Positions 26,338 through 36,467 of a DNA stretch of 64,000 nt are shown piece by piece; positions within the stretch are counted from its first letter, which is position 1; every line of letters starts with the position of its first letter. Location of the stretch: the NCBI RefSeq assembly GCF_003992005.1, contig NZ_RQVL01000002.1, forward strand, positions 62,001 to 126,000, in the 5' to 3' direction. The stretch is from Veillonella sp. VA139 (GTDB lineage Bacteria; Bacillota; Negativicutes; Veillonellales; Veillonellaceae). Under the pieces are notes generated by a model, which saw only the letters and a program-made list of their open reading frames with translations, had not been told where the DNA came from and ran no database searches. The position numbers and the translations under genes were made by a program.

Positions 26338-29300
26338 CTAGCCTGTAAAGTAGTGTACGCCTGATGCAAAGATGGGCATTACAAGTTGCCCTTCTATGTT
26401 TTTATGGACCCCGTACCCGATGCGCTCTACGTGTGCCATTTTTCCAAATACACGACCATCAGGACTGAGCAAGCCTTCTACAGCACCCATGGATTGATTA
26501 GGATTCCATCGCGGATCATGGGTAGTATTACCCACTAGGTCTACATATTGTGTAGCAACTTGCTTCCGAGCATAGAGTTCTTCTACTTGTTCTGTTGTAG
26601 CAAGGAAACGACCTTCTCCATGAGAAATAGGGACTGTGTAGATGGCGCCTATTTCGCAGGCACTTAGCCATGGTGAAGCGGTAGATACAACTTTAGTATG
26701 AACCATGCTAGATATATGGCGACTAATGGCGTTGTACGTCAAGGTGGGACTACTTTCAGTCAATGTTTGTATATGTCCAGTGGGTAAAAGACCTAATTTA
26801 ATGAGCGCTTGAAATCCATTGCATATACCAAGGACTAGTCCGTCTCGATGGTACAACAAATTTTCGAGGGACTCTTGTAAGTAGGGATTGTGAAACAGGG
26901 TGGCTATAAATTTGCCAGATCCTGCTGGTTCGTCACCGCTACTAAAACCACCAGGGAAACATACAATTTGAGCACTGTCTATACTGCGTTGTAAGGCTTG
27001 TATAGATTCTTGCAATTCTTGACTGCTTCGATTGCGAATGATAAGCGTGTCTACCTTGGCACCGTGCTCTGTGAAAGCCCGTGCAGATTCATATTCACAA
27101 TTGGTGCCAGGGAATACAGGAATCAGCACTTTAGGATGAGATAGAGAGGTATACTTACTACATGGTTTGCTCTGTGTAGTGTGTAATAAATTGTTGTCAG
27201 CAGAGGAAAGGCACATTCTACTGGTATCGCCGAATATATTTGATACATCAAGTTGTTTACACAAGTTACTAGATTCTGTACTCTGTAGTTCATTTGTTGT
27301 ATGAGGTTCTATGAAATTTGTTTTCCTCTTTTGAGTTGATAGCTTTCCTGTGGGTAAGATTTTTTCTTCAGCGTAAATAGGAAAGATAGATGCTAAGGTG
27401 CTTTCATAGGAATTGGTTAAGTCATCTAATGAGATTGTCGTATCCCCCATCACAATAGAAGGGGCTTCTTGTGTAGTACCAATATGGTATATGTGAGGTA
27501 AGGCCTTTAATGCCTGAGCTGTCACAGTATCCACCTCTAGGAGGAAGGAACTACGGAAGGGGTAGAACAACATATCTTCAGGAGTTAGAGCGGTATGGGG
27601 GCGATAATTCTTTGATGCATTGGAACTATGATTCTCTGATGGATTGGCACAGATCTGAGTTATGTCTGTTCCTTCTGTTTCTCGTTTTTTATGTGTAGAA
27701 GATACACTCATAAGTAGTCTTTGTAATTCTTCTTTGTGGTAGACACAGCCAATGGCATTGCCTAGACAGGCTTTCACCGTGGCGGGGCCGATGCCATCCT
27801 GTTCTACGACATACGCACTATATGCTTGTTGCGTGATATTGTAGGAACGCAAGGCTTTACAGTGAGCTTTAAAGGTTGCCCAATCGGGTGTTCCATCACT
27901 GTGCTCCGGTACATGTAAAAAAATGATATGATGGTGTGCCTCATGAAAGTGAGGAGAGAGTATGCGATGGATATCCTCGGTGGTGACAGCAAAAGAAATG
28001 AGAGTAGGTGGCACATGGAGTTCTTGGAATGTACCGCTCATAGAATCTTTGCCACCAATAGCGGCCACACCTAATTGGCGTTGCACCTCGTAGGCCCCCA
28101 ATAGAGCAGATACCACTTTGCCCCAGGAAATAGGACTGTTGAGCTTTTCAAAATATTCTTGAAAACTTAGATAGGCTTTAGAGATATCTCCTCCTAAAGC
28201 GGCTAATTTGGCTAAGCTAAGGAGTACCGCATATTGAGCGCCATGGTAGGGACTCCATTCTGATAGATAGGGATCAAAACCATGAGTCATGATGCTTGTA
28301 GTCGTAGTAGTTCCCTGTAACACAGGAAGTTTTGCCACCATCCCTTGGACGGGAGTTTTCAGATAGGTTCCACTGAAAGGAAAGAGGACAGTATTTCCAC
28401 CTACGGTAGAGTCAAACATAGCTCGTAATCCCTCTTGCGAGGTACTATTCAAATCTTGCAAGCCTTGATGAAAGCGTGTTTCTATGGAAGCTTTGGTTGT
28501 TGCAGGGCGGGAAGATAGATTCGTAACAAACGAAGGATAGTGGTTTGCTCTTGGAGATACAATATGAGCATTAGCACGTTGTGTAGCTCCATTTGTAGCT
28601 AAGAATGAGCGATGTAGGTTAACAACACTCTTCCCTTGCAACTCCATGGTTAGACGGCCTGTAGTAGTAACCTTACCTACAACAGTGGCCTCTATATTTT
28701 CTTTGTTACAATAGGATTGAAATTGATACCAATGGGATGGGGAAACAACGCAAGCCATGCGCTCTTGGGATTCTGAGATAGCTAGCTCTGTTCCAGTGAG
28801 CCCAGTATATTTGGTAGGTATCGCATCTAGATATATGTGAACACTATCTGCGAGTTCTCCAATAGCAACGGCTACACCACCTGCTCCAAAGTCGTTGCAT
28901 CGCTTGATGCATCGTGTGACCTCTGGGATACGGAATAGGCGTTGTAACTTTCGTTCTGTCACAGGATTTCCTTTTTGTACTTCTGCACCACATGTGTAAA
29001 GGGAGTCTTTCGTATGTGTTTTAGAAGATCCCGTAGCACCGCCACAGCCATCACGGCCAGTTTTACCACCTAGCAATATAATGAGATCACCTGGGACAGG
29101 GTTTTCACGATGTACATGAGATCGTGGCACAGCACCGATGACGGCACCTACCTCTAATCGTTTAGCACGGTAGGAGTCGTGGTAATACTCACGTACTTCA
29201 CCAGTGGGAATGCCGATTTGGTTGCCGTAGGAAGAAAAACCTTTGGCAGCTGTGGTTGTGATGTAGGATTGTGGTAATTTACCAGGCAAGGTATGCTCTT

Positions 29301-30405
29301 TTGAGATTAAAGGGTTGCCAGAGCCAGTGATACGCATGGCTTGGTATACATAGGCACGACCACTGAGTGGATCACGAATACAGCCACCTAAACAAGTGGC
29401 AGCACCACCGAAAGGTTCTATTTCAGTAGGATGATTATGGGTTTCGTTTTTGAACAATAACAGCCATTCTTCTTCTTTGCCATCCACCTGCACCGGAACA
29501 ACGATAGAGCACGCATTGATTTCGTCCGACACATCTAATTGATTTAGTTTGCCTTGATGACGGAGTTCTTGCATAGCCATTGTGGCAATGTCCATTAATG
29601 TGGGTGCTACATCAGCTGATGGATTCAGTTGTTGTTTTGTTTCAAGATAGGTTTGATATGTTTTTTTAATCGGCTTGGTAAGGGCAGACTCATCAAAGGT
29701 AATCTCTGTTAGTTCAGTGTTGAACGTAGTGTGACGACAATGGTCTGACCAATAGGTATCCAATACACGAATTTCAGTGATGGTTGGATTTCGATGTTCC
29801 TGTTGGAAATATGTTTGGATACAAAATAAGTCTTCTATGGTCATGGCTAATTGCATGGATTGAAGGAGCTCTTCTAATTTTGTTTTCGATAGAGTGATAA
29901 ACTCCTCTATGTATGAAGTTTCTGGAACAACAGGTGTTTCTAAGTCCAGCGTTGTAGGTAACTCCATGGAACTTTCACAAGTATCGATAGATTGTAAAAG
30001 GTATTGCCGAGCTGTATCTAGATGCACTTTGGAGAGCGGACCAGTTAATACATACACTCGTGCAGTACGTACAGTATTATGATCATGACCAGTGAGGATG
30101 GAGAGACATTGCTCTGCAGCATCAGCACGCTGGTCATATTGGCTTAGCATAGGTGCAATAGCAATGGGATGGTCTAGGGCGGACAGGTTTAATGTAGTAC
30201 AGGTCGTCTCTAAGGGAGGTTCGGAAAAGATAAGAGTTTTGGCACGATTAAACTCTGATTCTGTAATTCCTGAGATGTCGTATCGTTCGTAGATTCTGAG
30301 GTCGGTGAGAGGAATTTGTAAGTCTTGTTGAAATGTTACAAGTAGTTGCTGTGACTCTTGTGATATGGTAGTGCGTGGAGTGACAAATAGACGGAATATG
30401 TGCAT
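26338..30405 (-). CDS. purL: Phosphoribosylformylglycinamidine synthase, single-chain
   Basis: Fourth step of purine synthesis (FGAR + Gln to FGAM) in one 1355-residue chain containing the synthetase and a C-terminal glutaminase. Signatures include VLDTYWSDHCRHTTF near residue 230, NHPTEIEPFGGAATCLGGCI near 330, and the glutaminase motifs PVFPGTNCEYESARAF, VCFPGGFSSGDEPAGSGKF and LGICNGFQALIKLGLLP (nucleophile Cys). MAHVER keeps the His and Glu of the triad. The start ATG follows AAAGGAGG. Two stretches near the glutaminase junction (about 27140-27360 and 27560-27720) are Ser/Thr/Asn-rich and look inserted. It is divergent from purFMND. Confidence 0.95.
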   Translation of the reverse strand: MHIFRLFVTPRTTISQESQQLLVTFQQDLQIPLTDLRIYERYDISGITESEFNRAKTLIFSEPPLETTCTTLNLSALDHPIAIAPMLSQYDQRADAAEQCLSILTGHDHNTVRTARVYVLTGPLSKVHLDTARQYLLQSIDTCESSMELPTTLDLETPVVPETSYIEEFITLSKTKLEELLQSMQLAMTIEDLFCIQTYFQQEHRNPTITEIRVLDTYWSDHCRHTTFNTELTEITFDESALTKPIKKTYQTYLETKQQLNPSADVAPTLMDIATMAMQELRHQGKLNQLDVSDEINACSIVVPVQVDGKEEEWLLLFKNETHNHPTEIEPFGGAATCLGGCIRDPLSGRAYVYQAMRITGSGNPLISKEHTLPGKLPQSYITTTAAKGFSSYGNQIGIPTGEVREYYHDSYRAKRLEVGAVIGAVPRSHVHRENPVPGDLIILLGGKTGRDGCGGATGSSKTHTKDSLYTCGAEVQKGNPVTERKLQRLFRIPEVTRCIKRCNDFGAGGVAVAIGELADSVHIYLDAIPTKYTGLTGTELAISESQERMACVVSPSHWYQFQSYCNKENIEATVVGKVTTTGRLTMELQGKSVVNLHRSFLATNGATQRANAHIVSPRANHYPSFVTNLSSRPATTKASIETRFHQGLQDLNSTSQEGLRAMFDSTVGGNTVLFPFSGTYLKTPVQGMVAKLPVLQGTTTTTSIMTHGFDPYLSEWSPYHGAQYAVLLSLAKLAALGGDISKAYLSFQEYFEKLNSPISWGKVVSALLGAYEVQRQLGVAAIGGKDSMSGTFQELHVPPTLISFAVTTEDIHRILSPHFHEAHHHIIFLHVPEHSDGTPDWATFKAHCKALRSYNITQQAYSAYVVEQDGIGPATVKACLGNAIGCVYHKEELQRLLMSVSSTHKKRETEGTDITQICANPSENHSSNASKNYRPHTALTPEDMLFYPFRSSFLLEVDTVTAQALKALPHIYHIGTTQEAPSIVMGDTTISLDDLTNSYESTLASIFPIYAEEKILPTGKLSTQKRKTNFIEPHTTNELQSTESSNLCKQLDVSNIFGDTSRMCLSSADNNLLHTTQSKPCSKYTSLSHPKVLIPVFPGTNCEYESARAFTEHGAKVDTLIIRNRSSQELQESIQALQRSIDSAQIVCFPGGFSSGDEPAGSGKFIATLFHNPYLQESLENLLYHRDGLVLGICNGFQALIKLGLLPTGHIQTLTESSPTLTYNAISRHISSMVHTKVVSTASPWLSACEIGAIYTVPISHGEGRFLATTEQVEELYARKQVATQYVDLVGNTTHDPRWNPNQSMGAVEGLLSPDGRVFGKMAHVERIGYGVHKNIEGQLVMPIFASGVHYFTG

Positions 30406-30501
30406 ACATAGCCTCCTTTAGGTTACTAGGACGGTGGTGGGATTCTCATTACATCCTATAGTATGTTTGTTAGCGTTCCATATATGACTTCTTATATCTC
30501 A

Positions 30502-30510
30502 AGTATACCA
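30502..30510 (-). promoter_or_regulatory. Extended -10 promoter for purL
   Basis: On the minus strand this reads TGGTATACT, the same 9-mer found before the heptosyltransferase and rimP operons, about 97 bases upstream of purL. Confidence 0.6.
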
Positions 30511-30538
30511 CGTTTTTTGTTGATTCCCTGAGTTTGTA

Positions 30539-30567
30539 TTGAAGATAGCTGTGTAGCAAGTTATAAT
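30539..30567 (+). promoter_or_regulatory. Sigma-70 promoter of purFMND
   Basis: TTGAAG (30539-30544), 17-base spacer, TATAAT (30562-30567), 71 bases upstream of purF. It lies back-to-back with the purL promoter. No purine riboswitch was recognised in the leader. Confidence 0.75.
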
Positions 30568-30637
30568 AGAGATAGTTTGACATTTGATAATCTGTCCGTG
30601 TGCACGATATGAGCAGGGTATGACTCTAGGGGGCATA

Positions 30638-32197
30638 ATGAAATATGATGGTGTGTTAGATACATGGCATGAAGAATGCGGAGTCTTTGGGCTCTATGAT
30701 TCTTCTTTGCCGGCAGAGACAACTATATATGAAGGGCTTGTGGCATTACAGCACCGAGGACAAGAGGGGGCTGGTATCGCTGTTGTTCATGAATCACAGA
30801 TAGATGTGGTGAAAGGACCAGGGCTTGTGAAAGAGGCTTTACAGGATGTTTCTTTCTTAGAAGGCAATATAGGAATTGGACATGTACGGTATTCTACAAC
30901 GGGTATAGAGAATCCTTGTGATGTGCAACCTCTTGTAGGAACATCACCGTGGGGGACATTCGCAGTGGCCCATAATGGAAATTTGACGAATGCTTTAGTG
31001 TTACGTCGTGAACTGGAATCGCAAGGGGCTATATTTACGATGACTATGGATTCAGAAGTAATCGTCCATTTGATCCAACGATCCAATGAATCGACGCTCC
31101 TAAGTGCTATTCAGCAAACTTGTAGAAGATTAGAAGGGGCTTTTTCCTTAACGATTGCTACGAATACTATGCTAATCGGTGTACGAGATCCTCATGGGTA
31201 CCGGCCTCTTTGTGTAGGACGTACGGCGCATGGGTATGTACTTGCCTCTGAAAGTTGTGCTATAGATGCTATAGAGGGGACTTTTATTCGTGATGTAAGA
31301 CCTGGGGAAATAATTCTTGTTGATGGAATAGATTTCCGCAGTGTACCCTATCACTCCAGTATAAGATATGAAGTTTCGGACTACCGAAATACTGAGGGTG
31401 GTATACAGAGTAGAAGTATTTCTCGAGATGGGGCTGAGGGATTAGAAAATAAAGAAAAAACAAAACAAGTACATGTAGGAAGTATAGGCGTAGAACAACA
31501 GGCGGTAGTAGAACAACATACTTGCGTGTTTGAATATATTTATTTCGCAGATCCTACCAGCGTTATCGATGGGCAAAGTGTATCAGAGGCAAGGGTAGCT
31601 ATGGGGCGTCAGTTGGCAAAAGAAACACAATATGAAGCGGATGTTGTTATGCCCATACCTAATTCAGGGACCTTGTCTGCTCAGGGATATGCAGAGGAAT
31701 CTGGTATTTTCTATAGGGAAGGATTAGTGAGGAATCCGAAGACATTACGGACTTTCATAGAACCGAACCAAATTAGTCGAGAAGAAGCGGTGCGTAACAA
31801 GTTTAGTATTGTTCCTGAGGTGGTACAAGGAAAGCGTATTGTTCTCATTGATGATTCAATTGTACGAGGCACCACAAGTCGATATATCGTTTCCATGTTA
31901 CGACAAGGGGGAGCGAAAGAAATCTATTTGTGTTTAACGTCTGAACCTGTCCGATATCCTTGCTATTTTGGAATCGATACATCCGATGCAGAAGAGTTGC
32001 TAGCGCATCGATATTCCATAGAAGAAATCCGTCAATACATTGGCGTTGATCGTTTATATTATTTGTCTCATGAAGGATTGGTGCAGTCTATGAAACAATT
32101 AGAAGCGCCACATTTTTGTGTGGCTTGTTTTACGGGAGAGTATCCAAGTCCTGTAGGGGATGAATATATCAAGGGAGGTACTTATGTCTGTCGATAA
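30638..32197 (+). CDS. purF: Amidophosphoribosyltransferase
   Basis: Committed step of purine synthesis (PRPP + Gln to phosphoribosylamine). After a ~13-residue propeptide, EECGVFGLYD exposes the catalytic Cys, and GHVRYSTTG is the Arg-containing Ntn-glutaminase motif. The PRPP loop is VLIDDSIVRGTTSR near residue 405. Cysteines in HTCVFEYIYF, YPCYFGID and FCVACFTGEYP match the [4Fe-4S] pattern of the Bacillus-type enzyme. Residues ~245-290 hold a hydrophilic stretch absent from the Bacillus protein as I remember it. The start ATG at 30638 follows AGGGGG; an upstream in-frame TTG at 30584 has no ribosome site. It overlaps purM by 14 bases. Confidence 0.94.
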   Translation: MKYDGVLDTWHEECGVFGLYDSSLPAETTIYEGLVALQHRGQEGAGIAVVHESQIDVVKGPGLVKEALQDVSFLEGNIGIGHVRYSTTGIENPCDVQPLVGTSPWGTFAVAHNGNLTNALVLRRELESQGAIFTMTMDSEVIVHLIQRSNESTLLSAIQQTCRRLEGAFSLTIATNTMLIGVRDPHGYRPLCVGRTAHGYVLASESCAIDAIEGTFIRDVRPGEIILVDGIDFRSVPYHSSIRYEVSDYRNTEGGIQSRSISRDGAEGLENKEKTKQVHVGSIGVEQQAVVEQHTCVFEYIYFADPTSVIDGQSVSEARVAMGRQLAKETQYEADVVMPIPNSGTLSAQGYAEESGIFYREGLVRNPKTLRTFIEPNQISREEAVRNKFSIVPEVVQGKRIVLIDDSIVRGTTSRYIVSMLRQGGAKEIYLCLTSEPVRYPCYFGIDTSDAEELLAHRYSIEEIRQYIGVDRLYYLSHEGLVQSMKQLEAPHFCVACFTGEYPSPVGDEYIKGGTYVCR

Positions 32198-33245
32198 TAC
32201 ACCTGTTACCTATTTAGATGCTGGCGTGGATGTGGAAGCGGGCAACCAGCTCATTCAAAAGATTAAACACCGTGTGGAACGCACCTATACACCGGGTGTA
32301 CTAGGATCTTTAGGCGGTTTTAGTGGACTCTATTCTTTGGCACAGTACACCATGAAAGAACCCATTCTTGTATCGAGTACAGATGGAGTGGGCACTAAAA
32401 TTCGCTTTGCGGTACTTATGAATGAGCATCGCCAGATTGGTCAAGATTGTGTGGCTATGAGTGTGAATGATGTGGTAGCACAGGGGGCGACTCCTTTATT
32501 TTTCCTAGACTACATTGCTGTCGGTAAATTGGAACATGACCATATTGAAAGTATCATCGATGGCATTGGTGAGGCTTGTGAAGACTGTGGATGTGCCTTA
32601 ATCGGTGGAGAAACATCGGAAATGTCTAGTTTCTATGGCGATGGCAATTATGATTTAGCTGGCTTTGCAGTGGGGATTGTAGATAAGGACCGATGCATTA
32701 CGGGAGCCTCTATCGAGGCAGGAGATATGGTACTAGGTTTACCTTCCTCAGGTTTACACTCCAATGGATTTTCCTTAGTGCGCCATATCATATTAGACAA
32801 ACAACAAATGCCATTGGATACCTATGTAGACGAGTTAGGTCGCACCATTGGAGAAGAAGTATTAACACCAACGAAACTGTATGTAAAACCTATTCTACCG
32901 CTACTGAAAGAACAGTTAGTGAAAGGGATGGCTCATATAACAGGAGGATCTTTCTACGACAATATTCCTCGCATATTACCAAAAGGGTTGTCTGTTACGA
33001 TTCATAGTGATGCTTGGCCAGTACCACCTATTTTTAAGTTATTACAAGAATGGGGCCATGTGGAAACGAGAGAAATGTACCATACTTTCAATATGGGTAT
33101 AGGCATGGTGCTAGTAGTGAAGCCAGAGTTAGTAGAACGGGTCGTAGAAGTGTTACAAGAACAGGGAGAAGTAGTGTACTCCATTGGACTTGTTACAGAA
33201 GGGCAAGGAGACGTGACGATTCTTGGTGAGGCATTCCATGCGTAA
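32184..33245 (+). CDS. purM: Phosphoribosylformylglycinamidine cyclo-ligase
   Basis: Closes FGAM to AIR. YLDAGVDVEAGNQLIQKIK at the N-terminus, VSSTDGVGTKIRFA near residue 62 and IGGETSEMSSFYG near residue 143 are PurM signatures, and ITGGSFYDNIPRILP follows in the C-terminal half. It has 353 residues, normal length. The start ATG follows AAGGGAGGTACTT, 14 bases inside purF; an upstream in-frame start at 32160 lies in front of that ribosome site and is unlikely. It overlaps purN by eight bases. Confidence 0.95.
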   Translation: MSVDNTPVTYLDAGVDVEAGNQLIQKIKHRVERTYTPGVLGSLGGFSGLYSLAQYTMKEPILVSSTDGVGTKIRFAVLMNEHRQIGQDCVAMSVNDVVAQGATPLFFLDYIAVGKLEHDHIESIIDGIGEACEDCGCALIGGETSEMSSFYGDGNYDLAGFAVGIVDKDRCITGASIEAGDMVLGLPSSGLHSNGFSLVRHIILDKQQMPLDTYVDELGRTIGEEVLTPTKLYVKPILPLLKEQLVKGMAHITGGSFYDNIPRILPKGLSVTIHSDAWPVPPIFKLLQEWGHVETREMYHTFNMGIGMVLVVKPELVERVVEVLQEQGEVVYSIGLVTEGQGDVTILGEAFHA

Positions 33246-33861
33246 ACGATTGGCTTTATTTGGCAGTGGCAGAGGATCTAATGGAGAAGCCATCTATAAG
33301 GCCATAAAAGGGGGGCATATAGAGGGTGAAATCGTTCTTATCATGAGTGATAGACCCAATGTGGACATTGTGGATAAGGGACGTGCGTGGCAGATTCCCG
33401 TTTATGTAATAGAACCAACTATGTATGCTCAAAAAGAAGATTGGTCACAAGCTATGCTCGATGTACTAGTGACATATACCGTTGATGGCGTGTTGCTAGC
33501 AGGGTATATGCGTATATTACCACCTACATTTGTGCAAGCGTATAGAGAAAACATCTTGAACATTCATCCCTCCTTATTACCAGCTTTTACAGGCTTAGAG
33601 GCACAGAAACAAGCCTTAGTAAAAGGAGTAAAATATACAGGATGTACCATTCATTTTGTAGACGAAGGCATGGATACGGGTCCGATTATTGCGCAGGCGG
33701 TGGTACCAGTTTATGAAGATGACACGGTGGATACTTTATCAACACGAATCTTGCATGAAGAGCATCGCATCTACCCAGAGGCGGTGCGCTTATTTTGCAA
33801 GGATGCCTTGGAAATCGTGGAATCTCGTGTTGTCATTAAGAAAGAAGCTACTATAAGATAG
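33238..33861 (+). CDS. purN: Phosphoribosylglycinamide formyltransferase
   Basis: Transfers formyl from 10-formyl-THF to GAR. ALFGSGRGSNGEAIYKAI at the N-terminus, AGYMRILPPTFV near residue 90 and the active-site segment NIHPSLLPAFTG with CTIHFVDEGMDTGPII are clear. It has 207 residues. The ATG at 33238 lies inside the end of purM; a TTG at 33223 is possible but less likely. It is followed after 20 bases by purD. Confidence 0.94.
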   Translation: MRKRLALFGSGRGSNGEAIYKAIKGGHIEGEIVLIMSDRPNVDIVDKGRAWQIPVYVIEPTMYAQKEDWSQAMLDVLVTYTVDGVLLAGYMRILPPTFVQAYRENILNIHPSLLPAFTGLEAQKQALVKGVKYTGCTIHFVDEGMDTGPIIAQAVVPVYEDDTVDTLSTRILHEEHRIYPEAVRLFCKDALEIVESRVVIKKEATIR

Positions 33862-33881
33862 TTTAATATTGCGAGGTATCT

Positions 33882-35165
33882 ATGAAAGTATGTATTATTG
33901 GCAATGGTGGACGTGAACACGCATTAGCTTGGAAGTTACATCATAGCCCATCTGTAACAGATGTCTATGTAGTGCCAGGTAATGCGGGAATGACTTCCAT
34001 AGCCACTGTAGTCAACTTAGATTGGAAGAACCGAGATACCTTACTAGCTTGGTTATTAGAATATAAGATTGAATTGGTTGTTATAGGACCTGAATTGCCA
34101 CTTGTGGAGGGACTTAGTGATGCCATCCGAGCCATGGGGATTCCAGTATTTGGACCATCCCAGCAGGCGTCTCGATTAGAAGGGTCTAAGTCGTTTGCAA
34201 AAGATGTAATGCTTCGATATGGGATTCCTACGGCAAAGTATGAGGTTTGCCAGGATGTAGAAACAGGAAAAGGTATCATTCATCAGTGGGGCGTACCGAT
34301 TGTATTAAAGAGGGATGGTCTATGCGGTGGTAAAGGTGTCACCATTTGTGAGACTTTCACAGATGCAGAACAAGTATTGCAAGAGATGCTGAGTAATTCC
34401 GATGAATGCGTTGTAATTGAGGAATATATGCAAGGACAGGAGCTATCCTTATTATCTTTTGTGGATGGCAAGCATGTATTACCTATGATAGGGGCAAGAG
34501 ATCATAAACGATTGTTAGACCATGACAAAGGTCCTAATACGGGTGGTATGGGAGCCTATGCACCGGTGCCAGAACTGGATGACGCGTTAGAACAAATCAT
34601 AGTAGACACCATAATAAATCCCATCGTGAAAGCCATGGCAGAAGAAGGGTATCCTTATGTAGGGTGTTTGTACACAGGTCTTATGCTTACCGAGGGAGGA
34701 CCGAAAGTAGTAGAGTTCAATGCCCGCTTTGGAGATCCAGAAACACAAGTAATATTGCCATTATTACAGAGTGATTTAGGAGATATTATGTATGCTACGG
34801 CTACGGGTCGATTAGAGGGGATGACCTTGGAGTGGTCCAAAGAATATGCGTCATGTGTTATCTTAGCATCTGAAGGATATCCGCATCATCCATTGATAGG
34901 TCGAACCATCACTGGCGATATACACAGTATGGATACTAGGTCGAGAGTATTTCACTCTGGTACAGCATATGAAACAGATCACTATGTAACACAAGGCGGT
35001 CGTGTGTTGAGCGTTGTAGGCTTGGGAGATACGTTGGAAGAATCCTTGGAACATGCTTATGAACGTGTGGGTATGATTGACTTTGAGGGACAACAATACC
35101 GTAAGGACATCGGGGAATCGAGTTTGGATTTTGTATACATGCATAATATAGAAAATTTTCGATAG
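33882..35165 (+). CDS. purD: Phosphoribosylamine-glycine ligase (GAR synthetase)
   Basis: ATP-grasp enzyme joining glycine to phosphoribosylamine. IGNGGREHALAWKLHHSP at the N-terminus, VLKRDGLCGGKGV near residue 142 and PNTGGMGAYAPVPE near residue 215 are diagnostic. FNARFGDPETQ near residue 280 binds the second metal. It has 427 residues. It ends the purF-M-N-D operon; purH, which usually lies between purN and purD, is not in this window. No clear terminator follows before the nhaA promoter. Confidence 0.95.
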   Translation: MKVCIIGNGGREHALAWKLHHSPSVTDVYVVPGNAGMTSIATVVNLDWKNRDTLLAWLLEYKIELVVIGPELPLVEGLSDAIRAMGIPVFGPSQQASRLEGSKSFAKDVMLRYGIPTAKYEVCQDVETGKGIIHQWGVPIVLKRDGLCGGKGVTICETFTDAEQVLQEMLSNSDECVVIEEYMQGQELSLLSFVDGKHVLPMIGARDHKRLLDHDKGPNTGGMGAYAPVPELDDALEQIIVDTIINPIVKAMAEEGYPYVGCLYTGLMLTEGGPKVVEFNARFGDPETQVILPLLQSDLGDIMYATATGRLEGMTLEWSKEYASCVILASEGYPHHPLIGRTITGDIHSMDTRSRVFHSGTAYETDHYVTQGGRVLSVVGLGDTLEESLEHAYERVGMIDFEGQQYRKDIGESSLDFVYMHNIENFR

Positions 35166-35182
35166 ATAAAGAACGTAAAAAA

Positions 35183-35191
35183 TGATATAAT
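35183..35191 (+). promoter_or_regulatory. Extended -10 promoter for nhaA
   Basis: TGATATAAT, 58 bases upstream of nhaA, without a clear -35. The same 9-mer precedes terC, the rlmCD-like gene, rpmE and tsaC. Confidence 0.55.
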
Positions 35192-35249
35192 AACAAGGAT
35201 ATATTTTACTTATTCAATGATATATATTACATAGTAGAGGGGTAATTGT

Positions 35250-36434
35250 ATGAATCGAATCGTATCTTTTTTTACATCACCATCAGCAGGGGGTATACTA
35301 CTCTTCGTAGCTGCGGTGGTAGGGGTGCTATTGGCAAACTCTCCAGTAGAAAGTTTGTATCACTCTTTACTTCATGCTAAATTGGGACCATTGTCCATTG
35401 AATTATGGATTAATGATGTGGCCATGGCGGTCTTCTTTTTATTTGTAGGCCTTGAAGTAAAACGAGAAATGATTGCAGGAGAATTGAATACCAATGCAAA
35501 ACGATTTTTGCCTGGTATTGCTGCATTCTTTGGTCTTTTAATGCCAGCCTTAATTTATTATTTCATCGTTGGTTACCATCCAGAATACATTCATGGTTGG
35601 GGGATTCCAACGGCTACAGATATCGCCTTTGCCATCGGTATTGTTTCACTTCTAGGCGATCGAGTTCCCATTGCGATGAAAGTATTTTTAACTACATTGG
35701 CTGTTATGGATGACTTGATGGCTATCGTCATCATTGCTTTCTTCTATACAGCGGAGTTAAACTTCTTTTACTTATTTGTAGCCGCAATCATCGTCTTCAT
35801 GTTACAATACGTAAATCGTATGAACTATACGAGACCAATTCCGTATTTAGCGTTAGGATTTGGCCTTTGGTTCTGTGTGTTTAAGTCTGGATTGCATGCT
35901 ACCTTAGCAGGTGTTATTCTAGCTGCTTTCATTCCATACCATGGTATACGTGATGGACGTCATGTATCTCCTTTGTCAGAATGGGAACACACCTTGAGTA
36001 ACTGGGTGACCTACTTAATCATTCCCATCTTCGGTTTTGCCAATGCAGGCGTATCCTTCCATGGATTTACTTTAGATAGTTTCGTTCATCCAGTAGTTTT
36101 AGGGGTAGCAGTAGGTTTGGTATTGGGTAAACAAGTAGGAGTTTTCGGCACACTCTTTCTGCTAGTTAAATCTAAATTAGTAGAAATGCCAGCTCAAACA
36201 AATTGGCTCCATGTATATGGTATCGCCTTATGTTGCGGTATTGGATTTACCATGAGCTTGTTTGTATCCTTGTTAGCATTTCCACCAGGACATGCACAAG
36301 AAATGGCAAAAGTGGGTATCTTCGTAGGCTCTATCGTATCTGGTATCTTAGGATATATAGTATTGCGTATTGCTGGTCGAAAACATCAAGTCCTTGTTTC
36401 TGAATACGATATGATTAAAGGACAACATATTTAA
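35250..36434 (+). CDS. nhaA: Na+/H+ antiporter NhaA
   Basis: Inner-membrane sodium/proton antiporter, 394 residues with about 12 hydrophobic helices. PTATDIAFAIGIVSLLG near residue 125 and VMDDLMAIVIIAFFYT near residue 153 carry the transport Asp residues equivalent to E. coli D133 and D163/D164. FVGLEVKREMIAGEL near residue 70 is also conserved. The start follows AGAGGGGTAATTGT. It is monocistronic, with an extended -10 promoter upstream and a strong terminator at 36468. Confidence 0.95.
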   Translation: MNRIVSFFTSPSAGGILLFVAAVVGVLLANSPVESLYHSLLHAKLGPLSIELWINDVAMAVFFLFVGLEVKREMIAGELNTNAKRFLPGIAAFFGLLMPALIYYFIVGYHPEYIHGWGIPTATDIAFAIGIVSLLGDRVPIAMKVFLTTLAVMDDLMAIVIIAFFYTAELNFFYLFVAAIIVFMLQYVNRMNYTRPIPYLALGFGLWFCVFKSGLHATLAGVILAAFIPYHGIRDGRHVSPLSEWEHTLSNWVTYLIIPIFGFANAGVSFHGFTLDSFVHPVVLGVAVGLVLGKQVGVFGTLFLLVKSKLVEMPAQTNWLHVYGIALCCGIGFTMSLFVSLLAFPPGHAQEMAKVGIFVGSIVSGILGYIVLRIAGRKHQVLVSEYDMIKGQHI

Positions 36435-36467
36435 TTGCATACTTCATAGAGAGTAGAGGCTCTATCT

